50,006 nt of DNA from Kaistella pullorum (GTDB taxonomy: Bacteria > Bacteroidota > Bacteroidia > Flavobacteriales > Weeksellaceae). Positions 1-6,712 of the stretch are shown here, piece after piece. Below the pieces are notes generated by a model. The model worked only from the letters and a program-made list of their open reading frames with translations, was not told the origin of the DNA and ran no database searches. The stretch is from NCBI RefSeq assembly GCF_014837035.1, contig NZ_JACSPS010000002.1:851100-901105 (forward strand). The letters run 5' to 3'. Each line of letters starts with the position of its first letter. Within the stretch, counting starts at the first letter, position 1. The position numbers and the translations under genes were made by a program.

Positions 1-2
1 TG

Positions 3-76
3 CGATCCGGACGGGACTCGAACCCGCGACCTCCGCCGTGACAGGGCGGCATTCTAACCAGCTGAACTACCGGATC
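3..76 (-). tRNA. tRNA-Asp (anticodon GTC)
   Basis: Read on the minus strand, the first seven bases GATCCGG (from 76) pair with CCGGATC (4-10) as the acceptor stem, with G as discriminator base at 3. The anticodon loop centres on GTC (complement of 40-42), which reads Asp codons. The T-arm carries the canonical GGTTCGAGTCC. The 3' CCA is not fully encoded, as the genomic bases after the discriminator are CA. A TATTTTTG box lies about 38 nt upstream. Confidence 0.95.
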
Positions 77-113
77 ATTAATACCTAAAGAACTTCTTCC
101 GTTTTGGTGAGTG

Positions 114-143
114 CAAAAATACACCTTTCTTTCTATCTACAAA
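114..143 (-). promoter_or_regulatory. Promoter of tRNA-Asp
   Basis: On the minus strand a TATTTTTG -7 box (114-121) matches the Bacteroidota TAnnTTTG consensus. A TTTG -33 element (140-143) lies 18 nt further upstream, which is near-canonical spacing. Confidence 0.6.
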
Positions 144-152
144 ACATTAAGG

Positions 153-186
153 CAAAAAAAAATGCCTTCAAAACATGAAAGCATTT
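153..186 (-). terminator. Terminator downstream of trxA
   Basis: On the minus strand AATGC (181-185) pairs with GCATT (161-165), and TTCA/TGAA pairs inside it. The stem is followed by a run of nine T. It lies just past the trxA stop and separates trxA from the tRNA promoter. Confidence 0.65.
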
Positions 187-206
187 AGTCTCAGTACATT
201 AAATTT

Positions 207-524
207 TTATAAATGAGCTGACAATTTAGCAGCAATGGTCTCTTTTGGAGCCACACCTACGATTTTGTCAACCACTTCACCATTTTTGAAGATAAGAAGT
301 GTTGGGATATTGCGGATACCGTAATCTACAGAAACCTGCTGGTTGTTGTCAACATCTACCTTACCCACCACAGCTTTACCATCGAATTCGGTGGCAAGTT
401 CTTCTACGATTGGGCCAAGCATTCTGCACGGTCCGCACCATACTGCCCAAAAATCTACTAATACTGGTTTGTCTGATGATAGTACCGTTTCCTGAAACGA
501 TTGATCGGTGATTTCTAATGCCAT
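207..524 (-). CDS. trxA: Thioredoxin
   Basis: This is a small cytoplasmic disulfide reductase that cycles with thioredoxin reductase to keep protein thiols reduced. The 105-residue length is typical of the family. The active site WCGPC spans residues 29-33, and the cis-proline loop (NIPT, Pro74) that shapes the substrate groove is present. No signal peptide is visible, so this is the cytosolic type rather than a TlpA-like envelope protein. It has its own promoter-like box at 556-563 and a terminator directly after the stop, so it can be expressed alone. The upstream cysteine desulfurase ends only 64 nt away on the same strand, so read-through is also possible. Confidence 0.97.
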   Translation of the reverse strand: MALEITDQSFQETVLSSDKPVLVDFWAVWCGPCRMLGPIVEELATEFDGKAVVGKVDVDNNQQVSVDYGIRNIPTLLIFKNGEVVDKIVGVAPKETIAAKLSAHL

Positions 525-555
525 TATATATATTTTTAAAATTAATATTAAGCTA

Positions 556-588
556 CAAAATTACAACAATTAAACCCAATAGGCCCAA
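556..588 (-). promoter_or_regulatory. Promoter of trxA
   Basis: On the minus strand TAATTTTG (556-563) matches TAnnTTTG. A TTG (586-588) lies 22 nt upstream. The leader to the trxA ATG would be about 25 nt. Confidence 0.55.
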
Positions 589-1764
589 TTACTGTCTATA
601 AGCGGAATTTGTATTTTCTATAGTGAAATCTTTCGCGATTTCTTTTAAGGCGGTCACCAGCGCGTCAATCTCATTTTTGGTGGTCAGATGGCTGAATGAG
701 ACGCGAAGCGGAGTAGAGTTCTCCAGTTCGTCTTCATTAAGCAGCATCATAAGCACCATAGATGGTTTCGCGGCGCCCGAGGAGCATGCGCTTCCCTGCG
801 AGATCGCGATGCCGCGCATATCGAGCTTCAGACCGATCATCGGGTCTTTAAATGGAAGCAAAACATTCAGTACGGTATAAAGACTTTCTTCTCCCGCACT
901 CCGGCCATTGAATTTGACGCCCGAAATCTCTTCCGTAAGTCTCTCTACACAGTATTTTTTAATGCTTTTGATATGTCCGGAATATTCTGTCATGTGAAGT
1001 ATAGAAAGTTCTAAAGCCTTGCCCAAACCTACTATTCCACACACATTTTCCGTGCCCGCCCGCAGACTTCTTTCCTGCGGACCACCTGTAATCAAGGCTT
1101 TCAAGCCCGAAGACTTTCTCACAAAAGCAAAACCACTACCCTTCGGCCCGTGGAATTTGTGAGCAGAGCAGGAGGCAAAATCAACCGGAATATCGGCAAA
1201 ATCGAGTTCCATATGCGCCATTGTCTGCACGGTATCTGAATGGAAAAGCGCGCCGTGCTCTTTGCAGATTAAGGCTGTTTTCTTGATGTCAAGGATATTT
1301 CCAACTTCATTATTAGCATGCATCAGCGTCACCAAAGTCTTCTTGTCGGAACTTTTCAATGCTTCTTCCAGTTTATCCAAATCGATGTCACCTTCTGGGT
1401 TTGGTCTTAAATAAACTACTTCCACACCGCGGCGTTTCTTCATGTCGAGCACGGTTTCGGCCACGCATTTGTGTTCGAGGGGAGAAGTGATGATTCGTTC
1501 TATATTCAGATGTTCTACACATGACTTGATGATCATGTTGTTCGATTCGGTTCCGCACGAGGTAAAAATAATCTCTGACGGCGAAACTTTGAGGTAATCT
1601 GCCACGCTGCGCCGAACATTTTCGATCAGAATCTTCGCTTCCTGCCCGAAGCTGTGTGTGGACGACGGATTGCCATAGTTCACCTTCATCACATCTACCA
1701 TTGCGTCTATCACTTCCGCTGAAAGCGGCGTTGTAGCGGCGTTATCCAGATATATCTTGTCCAT
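589..1764 (-). CDS. Cysteine desulfurase, IscS/NifS type
   Basis: This is a PLP enzyme that takes sulfur from L-cysteine as an enzyme-bound persulfide, releasing alanine, and supplies it for Fe-S clusters and thiolated tRNA. At 391 residues it has the usual length. It starts with YLDNAATTP, has the PLP lysine in SAHKFHGPKG (Lys203), and carries the mobile catalytic cysteine in GSACSSG (Cys327). The short segment around that cysteine fits the IscS/NifS group better than SufS. No iscU, sufBCD or thiI gene is adjacent. The gene starts 30 nt after the HAD phosphatase stop on the same strand, with no visible promoter or terminator between them. It may be the last gene of the polyprenyl-arabinose operon, which would be a chance association. 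Its exact partner is not decided by sequence. Confidence 0.93.
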   Translation of the reverse strand: MDKIYLDNAATTPLSAEVIDAMVDVMKVNYGNPSSTHSFGQEAKILIENVRRSVADYLKVSPSEIIFTSCGTESNNMIIKSCVEHLNIERIITSPLEHKCVAETVLDMKKRRGVEVVYLRPNPEGDIDLDKLEEALKSSDKKTLVTLMHANNEVGNILDIKKTALICKEHGALFHSDTVQTMAHMELDFADIPVDFASCSAHKFHGPKGSGFAFVRKSSGLKALITGGPQERSLRAGTENVCGIVGLGKALELSILHMTEYSGHIKSIKKYCVERLTEEISGVKFNGRSAGEESLYTVLNVLLPFKDPMIGLKLDMRGIAISQGSACSSGAAKPSMVLMMLLNEDELENSTPLRVSFSHLTTKNEIDALVTALKEIAKDFTIENTNSAYRQ

Positions 1765-1794
1765 GTAAATTACCGGTTTTTAGAGGTCATAAAA

Positions 1795-2382
1795 TTAGTG
1801 AAAAAATCTGTAGTGGCTTTCGTCAGCCCAATCCATCATTTGGCGGTCGCCCTGGGTATCACCGAATGCGAGGGTTTTATCAAACTTTTTACCTGCAAGT
1901 TCGTTTTCGATCCTGCATCTTTTCTCATCGCCGTTGCAGTTCTTGCCTTCGAAATTTCCCGTAAAGATCTCATCACGAAATTCGGCCTGCGTGGCCAGCA
2001 ACTTCATCTTCAGGCTGTCCGCAAACGGCTGTACCCAAATATCCAGCGAAGCGGTCACAATATAAGACTGGGTTTGCGTATGATCTATTTTTTTGATGAA
2101 TTCTAGGGCATTTTCGCGCAGAATTTCATTTCCATGCTTTTCAAAGAAGTCATGTGCTTTTTTTTGAATTGATGTTTTCCGTTCACCTTTTAAAACTGAC
2201 GCTATGAAACTTTTTTTCACTTTTTCTGCGTCGGCAAGACCTGTTTTGAGCAATATAAAAAGGGGAATATGCTTCACAAACTGAAGATAGAACTTTCGCG
2301 TACTGTAAAATTTCAGGAACAGAAACATCGTGTCCTTATGCGTCAGCGTCCCGTCAAAATCGAATAAATACAGTTTCTTCAT
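1795..2382 (-). CDS. HAD-IB family phosphatase, candidate polyprenyl-phosphoribose 5-phosphatase
   Basis: This is a 195-residue haloacid-dehalogenase hydrolase of the SerB-like subclass IB. Motif I is DFDGTLT with the nucleophile Asp8 and general acid Asp10. Motif II is TAS (110-112), and the Mg-binding motif IV is GDTQGD (174-179). Between motifs I and II lies a mainly helical cap. It begins 3 nt after the SDR stop, so it is translated with the cassette. From context I infer that it removes the 5-phosphate from the polyprenyl-phosphoryl-phosphoribose made by the UbiA protein, before the DprE1/DprE2 epimerisation. In mycobacteria that step is assigned to a PAP2-type membrane phosphatase, so this would be a non-homologous replacement. 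The phosphatase family is clear; the substrate is inferred. Confidence 0.8.
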   Translation of the reverse strand: MKKLYLFDFDGTLTHKDTMFLFLKFYSTRKFYLQFVKHIPLFILLKTGLADAEKVKKSFIASVLKGERKTSIQKKAHDFFEKHGNEILRENALEFIKKIDHTQTQSYIVTASLDIWVQPFADSLKMKLLATQAEFRDEIFTGNFEGKNCNGDEKRCRIENELAGKKFDKTLAFGDTQGDRQMMDWADESHYRFFH

Positions 2383-2385
2383 CAG

Positions 2386-3111
2386 TTACAGCTTCATTTT
2401 CTTGAATATAAATTCGGGTATATTTCTAATTATCAGCATAATCAGAGACCAAACCGGCAACACATAAACCACGTTATTGCGGTTTTTGAAAGCTTTAAAA
2501 ATAAGCTCAGCGGCCTGTTTCGGCGTTGCGGTGAGTTTGGGATGCAGAGGCAGTCCTTCCGTCATCTTGGTTTGCATAAAACCCGGTTTCACTGTCAAAA
2601 CATGTACCCTGCGTGGATAAAGGTAGTTTCTTAAACCACTTAAATACGCTGACAGACCTGCTTTTGCGCTGCCGTATATAAAATTGCTTTGCCTTCCGCG
2701 TTCACCAGCAACAGAAGACAAAACGATCATTGTCCCGGTGCGCTGCCTTTCCATTTTCTCCGCAAAGAAATTGAGTACGGGAATAAGCTTTGCAAAATTG
2801 ATATCAATGATCTGCGTGGTGTTTTTCTCATTGTACAGTCCTTCTTCACTGTTTTGACCCAAAAAACCAGATGCGCAAAACAATACTTCGGAACTTATAT
2901 GATCAAACGCTGAATAATTAACTGTTTCGAGCAGATCCAGTGGAAAAATCTCCGATGGCTGCAAATATTTAACATCGATATGACGCGCAAATTTGGCTGT
3001 GGTTTCCGGATTTGAACTGAAAAGATAGATTTTCGGATAGGTTTCACCGCTTTCCAGGGCTTTTTCCACGAAAGCCTGCGCTATTTCAGAGTTGCTGCCA
3101 AGGACGATCAT
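2386..3111 (-). CDS. dprE2: SDR oxidoreductase, DprE2-like
   Basis: This is a 241-residue short-chain dehydrogenase with a Rossmann fold. The dinucleotide-binding glycine motif sits right at the N-terminus (LGSNSEIA). The catalytic Ser is in LSSVAGERGR (Ser132/133), followed by Tyr146 and Lys150 in YGSAK, then KPGF. The stretch SVAGERxRxSNFxYGSxKAG is typical of DprE2, which reduces the 2-keto intermediate to arabinose with NADH. A hydrophobic stretch near the C-terminus (about 218-236) could associate with the membrane. It lies 3 nt downstream of the DprE1-like gene, and the two enzymes act in sequence. The N-terminus is short: the start leaves almost nothing before the glycine motif, and I see no earlier usable start. 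Confidence 0.82.
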   Translation of the reverse strand: MIVLGSNSEIAQAFVEKALESGETYPKIYLFSSNPETTAKFARHIDVKYLQPSEIFPLDLLETVNYSAFDHISSEVLFCASGFLGQNSEEGLYNEKNTTQIIDINFAKLIPVLNFFAEKMERQRTGTMIVLSSVAGERGRQSNFIYGSAKAGLSAYLSGLRNYLYPRRVHVLTVKPGFMQTKMTEGLPLHPKLTATPKQAAELIFKAFKNRNNVVYVLPVWSLIMLIIRNIPEFIFKKMKL

Positions 3112-3114
3112 GTG

Positions 3115-4440
3115 CTAAGAATTTTGCTGGTTGGATGAAATACGTTTCTGCTGCAATGACACGAATTTAGGATTCTGCACATTCTGCAAATAATTGGTCA
3201 GTGAAGGCTTGCTCATACTGTCTTTCGTGAGATAAATGCGGCCACCAAATTCTTCCACAATTTCATCAAGTTGCGAAACGAGTTTTTTCAGCTTCGAATT
3301 TACTTTAAAATCAAGCGCCAACGTGTAGCCTTCCATCGGGAAGGAATTGTACGCAAGCGGATTATTTTTCCCGAAAAGTTTCAGCACCGCCAGGAAAGAG
3401 CCGTTGCCACTAGCAGCGATAGTTTCCAGAATTTTCCGCATTCCGGCTTTCCCATTTTCCTTCGGAATCACCATTTGATATTGTATGAAACCCGCCTTGC
3501 CGTAGATCCTGTTCCAGTCTTCCACCACATCCAGCGGATAAAAAAAAGATTCGTAATCTACAATATTTTTGAGTTCTGTACGACGCTGTTGATTGTAATA
3601 CAGATAGTTGAATAATTTGACAGTGAATTTATTCAGCACAAATCCCGGGAAATAAAAAGGTATCCGCGGTATGAATTTTTTTTTCAGTCTTAATGGCTTT
3701 TGCACCATTTTCGCACCCAGTTCATGGCGGAAAGCGTGTTCGCCACGCAGCAGGATGCTTCTTCCGAGATTTTCGCCTTTCTGAAGACAGTCGATCCAGG
3801 CTACATTATACGTCCAACTTTCGCTTTCGTCAAAAAGCCTGAAAATTTCATCTAAATTCCTGGCTTTCAAAGATTCCTGGCGGATGTAAGCTGTTTCAAT
3901 GTTTTTAAGCTGAAATCTGGCTTGCAAAATAATGCCCGTGAGGCCCATTCCGCCGATGGTTGCCCAAAATTTATCCTCATTTTCAGTTCTCGAACAGCGC
4001 AGTACCTCACCGGTTTCATTCAACAGCGAAAAATCAATAATGTACTCTGAAAAGCAGCCTTCAGCGTGATGATTTTTTCCGTGAACATCAGAAGCTATTG
4101 CACCACCAACGGTGATGAATTTTGTGCCCGGAGTTACATACAGAAAGAACCCCTGCGGCACAATCACTTTCAGAACTTCCGAAAGCATCACGCCGGATTC
4201 ACATTCTATAATACCGTTCAGGCGATCGAAACTGATGAACTTATTGAGTCTTTTTGTCGAAAAAATATGTTCTGACAATGAAGCATCGCCGTAGCAGCGG
4301 CCATTTCCGCGTGCGATGACCTCATTCCGGGACTTTATGAAATCCTGAATTTTAATTAAAGAGTCTTCAGATTTCAGTTCTTTCTCCACCACAGGAAAAT
4401 TTCCCCAGTTGCTCACTTTCTGCACAAAATCTACCTTCAT
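3115..4440 (-). CDS. dprE1: FAD-dependent polyprenyl-phosphoribose 2-oxidase, DprE1-like
   Basis: This 441-residue FAD_binding_4 plus C-terminal substrate-domain protein is close in layout to mycobacterial DprE1 (about 460 residues). Recognisable blocks are RGNGRCYGD (44-52), PGTKFITVGGAIASDVHGKNHH (104-125), the WATIGGMGLTGI block (159-170) and YLTKDS (403-408). The Lys in the last block aligns with the active-site Lys418 of the M. tuberculosis enzyme. It should oxidise the ribose 2-OH of polyprenyl-phosphoryl-ribose to a ketone. At the position of Cys387, the residue trapped by benzothiazinones, this protein has Ala375 (TLALDF). The ATG overlaps the UbiA stop by 4 nt (ATGA), so translation is probably coupled. 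A sugar-lactone oxidase is the alternative family, but the HGKNHH block and the neighbours favour DprE1. Confidence 0.87.
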   Translation of the reverse strand: MKVDFVQKVSNWGNFPVVEKELKSEDSLIKIQDFIKSRNEVIARGNGRCYGDASLSEHIFSTKRLNKFISFDRLNGIIECESGVMLSEVLKVIVPQGFFLYVTPGTKFITVGGAIASDVHGKNHHAEGCFSEYIIDFSLLNETGEVLRCSRTENEDKFWATIGGMGLTGIILQARFQLKNIETAYIRQESLKARNLDEIFRLFDESESWTYNVAWIDCLQKGENLGRSILLRGEHAFRHELGAKMVQKPLRLKKKFIPRIPFYFPGFVLNKFTVKLFNYLYYNQQRRTELKNIVDYESFFYPLDVVEDWNRIYGKAGFIQYQMVIPKENGKAGMRKILETIAASGNGSFLAVLKLFGKNNPLAYNSFPMEGYTLALDFKVNSKLKKLVSQLDEIVEEFGGRIYLTKDSMSKPSLTNYLQNVQNPKFVSLQQKRISSNQQNS

Positions 4441-5324
4441 TTCTTAAAATAAATTTGAAGTAAAAATGCGGCGAGCCAAAGAACAAGAGTAATCTGAATA
4501 TAACGGTCTTTGTAAATAATCTTAGTGGGCGATTCGGTTTTGTTGTACACCAAAGTCTGCTGCAGATACCTTAGGAAAGCAAAAACCACAAAAATAACCG
4601 TGTAAAAAACACGCGAGTGAAATTTCTGCTGAACTTCCGCGGAAAGCGTAAACATGAGATAGCAAATTATAGCTAATGTGCAGCTGATACTCAGCGCGAT
4701 GTCTGCAAACTGTACATTGTAGCCATCAAGTGCACGGCGGGTTTTCCCCGAAATCTGCGCGTTGATCAGTTCGCCGCGCCGTTTTCCGAGCGCTAACACC
4801 AATGCAAGCACAAACGTAAGCAATATTGCCCACTGCGAAATGTAAATTCCCGTGGCGTATCCGCCCGCCAAAACCCTTAGAACAAATCCTATTGAAATGA
4901 TGCAAACATCGATGATCGCTACATGCTTTAACTTAAACGTGTACGTAAGATTCATTGCAAAATAAAAATAAATTACTGCTGCAAACCGGGAGAGATCGCG
5001 TGCAAAATAGTCGTGACCAAAGAAAACCAAGGCTACAGAAAAAAGCATTAGGAGTATAAAAACCAGAATCGCTGTGCTTTTTGATATTGCGCCGCTGGCG
5101 AGCGGCCTGTTTTTCTTCTCGGGATGCCTGCGATCCGACTCTATATCGGTATAATCATTTAAGATATAAACGCTGCTGGCTATCATCGAAAAGACAACAA
5201 AAGCAAAAATGCTTTTGAGCAATAAATCTAAGTTGGTGATGTTTCCGGAAAAGAACAGAGGCACAAAAACGAAAAGGTTTTTCACCCACTGTTCCACGCG
5301 TAGTAGCTTTAGAAATTTCGTCAT
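4437..5324 (-). CDS. UbiA-family polyprenyl-phosphate phosphoribosyltransferase (DPPR synthase type)
   Basis: This is an integral membrane prenyltransferase of 295 residues with about eight to nine membrane segments. The first Asp-rich motif is NDYTDIESDRRHP (56-68) followed by RPLASG (73-78). The second region is TFKLKHVAIIDV (127-138). This wording matches decaprenyl-phosphate phosphoribosyltransferase (Rv3806c type), which moves 5-phosphoribose from PRPP to polyprenyl phosphate, rather than UbiA or MenA. I chose the ATG at 5324 over the TTG at 5336 because a -7 box at 5344-5351 leaves no leader for the earlier start, and family members begin close to the KLLRxxQWxKN motif. It is the first gene of the cassette. 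The lipid substrate (C50, C55 or other) cannot be read from the sequence. Confidence 0.88.
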   Translation of the reverse strand: MTKFLKLLRVEQWVKNLFVFVPLFFSGNITNLDLLLKSIFAFVVFSMIASSVYILNDYTDIESDRRHPEKKNRPLASGAISKSTAILVFILLMLFSVALVFFGHDYFARDLSRFAAVIYFYFAMNLTYTFKLKHVAIIDVCIISIGFVLRVLAGGYATGIYISQWAILLTFVLALVLALGKRRGELINAQISGKTRRALDGYNVQFADIALSISCTLAIICYLMFTLSAEVQQKFHSRVFYTVIFVVFAFLRYLQQTLVYNKTESPTKIIYKDRYIQITLVLWLAAFLLQIYFKK

Positions 5325-5343
5325 TCGTGCAAGCAATGTTTCA

Positions 5344-5351
5344 CAAAAATA
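5344..5351 (-). promoter_or_regulatory. Promoter of the polyprenyl-arabinose cassette
   Basis: TATTTTTG on the minus strand matches TAnnTTTG and sits about 20 nt before the chosen ATG of the UbiA-type gene. No clear -33 element was seen. Confidence 0.5.
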
Positions 5352-5363
5352 GTGTTTTTTAAA

Positions 5364-5392
5364 ATAAAAAAAGGCCTGCCGAAGCAGACCTT
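5364..5392 (-). terminator. Terminator of the lipocalin-OmpA operon
   Basis: Read on the minus strand, AAGGTCTGC (5384-5392) pairs with GCAGGCCTT (5371-5379) around a TTCG tetraloop, with one G-U pair, followed by a T run. It is a strong intrinsic terminator placed between the OmpA stop and the next promoter. Confidence 0.9.
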
Positions 5393-5416
5393 AATAATAT
5401 AATGTGGGTGATTTGG

Positions 5417-6109
5417 TTAGTTTCCGTCAGCGGCATCTTTGATCATATCCTCATTTGCGGTAATCGCAAATTCCACACGTCGGTTTTCTGCACGTCCGGC
5501 ATCTGTATCGTTGGTTGCGATAGGTTCGTTTTCACCCACGCCCATCGTGATCATACGGCTTGATGCTACACCTTTTGAAATAAGATAGCTTCGCACAGAA
5601 GCGGCGCGTCTTTCGGAAAGCGACTGGTTGTAAGCTTCAGTTCCTTTGCTGTCCGTATGTCCGTAAATATTGATATTGGTATCAGGGTTATTCTTTAACA
5701 CTTCCGCCAACTTATCAAGGTTAGCTTTTGCAGAAGACGTAAGGTCCGAAGAATCGAATCCAAAGTTCACCATATTCTCTTTCATGGTTACGCGAATTCC
5801 TTCTCCTACTCTTTCCACTTCAGCACCCGGCAAAGTTTCTTTGATTTCTTTAGCCTGCTTGTCCATATTACGGCCAATGACATTACCCGCAACACCACCT
5901 ACTATTCCGCCTAAAACAGCGCCTGCAGGAGCATTTTTACCTTTCCCCAAGTTGTTACCCAGTACACCACCGATTACTGCACCTGCGGCAGTACCGATTA
6001 CAGTTCCTTTTTGCTGATTGTTTGCGTTCTGTACAGATTCACAACTCGTCAGAAGTAGACCAGCTGATAGAAAAAGAGCGGCTACATTAGTTCTATTTAA
6101 AATTTTCAT
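5417..6109 (-). CDS. OmpA-family outer-membrane lipoprotein (YiaD-like)
   Basis: This is a 230-residue lipoprotein with signal peptide and lipobox LLLTSC (lipidated Cys23). Residues about 35-85 form a glycine-rich zipper segment (GTAAGAVIGGVLGNNLGKGK and a second similar repeat) expected to insert into the membrane. The C-terminal half is an OmpA domain with FGFDSSDL, the peptidoglycan-binding YGHTDSKG (Asp and Arg in the later LSERRA block) and NRRVEF. The role is anchoring outer membrane to cell wall. It follows the lipocalin gene by 20 nt and ends in a strong terminator, so the two form an operon. Confidence 0.92.
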   Translation of the reverse strand: MKILNRTNVAALFLSAGLLLTSCESVQNANNQQKGTVIGTAAGAVIGGVLGNNLGKGKNAPAGAVLGGIVGGVAGNVIGRNMDKQAKEIKETLPGAEVERVGEGIRVTMKENMVNFGFDSSDLTSSAKANLDKLAEVLKNNPDTNINIYGHTDSKGTEAYNQSLSERRAASVRSYLISKGVASSRMITMGVGENEPIATNDTDAGRAENRRVEFAITANEDMIKDAADGN

Positions 6110-6129
6110 ATTCTTTATTTTGATAATTA

Positions 6130-6606
6130 TTACTTCATTCCGGTTCTCGCAAAATTATAAACGACTCTAACATTTTCTCCGGCAGCCGGCACATTCTGTT
6201 CAAGACTGAAATTGTCTTCGGTCTGGCTGATCAGATTAAGTGAATAGCCTTCTGTCACTGCTTTTGCTTTTGAACCTTCAAGAAGTTTTTTGAATTTAAA
6301 TTCATTTCCGTTCACTACTTCAAACTTGATCGGCTGAATTACGCTCGGGCATGCACCGCCACCATTTAGGGTGTATGAACCGCTCCAGTTGTTCGGGATC
6401 AGTCTCCAGTGGCTTCCAACGAAGCACTGCGCGTCAGCACCTTCATCAAAGGGTTTTACTTTATAGTTATTGTCGTAATTCACGCTTGTAAGTTCCCAGT
6501 CGCCCTTCAGCTTCAAGAATTCAGCTCTGTTAGATTGGGCAGTCTTTGCAGTACTACAGGAAAGGGTGAATGCTCCCAAAATCCCGGCCAGTAATAAATT
6601 TTTCAT
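6130..6606 (-). CDS. Lipocalin-like lipoprotein
   Basis: This is a 158-residue secreted lipoprotein with lipobox FTLSC (Cys17 from the chosen start). After it comes a beta-rich domain starting LKGDWELTSVNYD, the usual first strand of bacterial lipocalin-like proteins, which hold small hydrophobic ligands or stabilise the envelope. The ATG at 6606 gives a standard signal peptide. An in-frame ATG at 6627 would add seven residues (MVNNFIT) and cannot be excluded. It is first in an operon with the OmpA lipoprotein. The ligand is unknown. Confidence 0.8.
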   Translation of the reverse strand: MKNLLLAGILGAFTLSCSTAKTAQSNRAEFLKLKGDWELTSVNYDNNYKVKPFDEGADAQCFVGSHWRLIPNNWSGSYTLNGGGACPSVIQPIKFEVVNGNEFKFKKLLEGSKAKAVTEGYSLNLISQTEDNFSLEQNVPAAGENVRVVYNFARTGMK

Positions 6607-6670
6607 AGTAATAAAATTATTTACCATACACTTACAAAAAACTGTGCCATTCTAAAAAACCCTTAAATAT

Positions 6671-6694
6671 AAAAGCCCGGACAAAACCGGGCTC
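6671..6694 (-). terminator. Terminator of the subtilase gene
   Basis: On the minus strand AGCCCGG (6688-6694) pairs with CCGGGCT (6675-6681) around a TTTTGT loop, followed by TTTTA. It lies 19 nt past the subtilase stop. Confidence 0.85.
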
Positions 6695-6712
6695 AGATAT
6701 TAAAATGTCCTT

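Noticed and set aside
5417..6109. Secretion-system or phage-related glycine-zipper protein
   Set aside because: The lipobox, zipper and OmpA domain order is that of common YiaD-like envelope lipoproteins.
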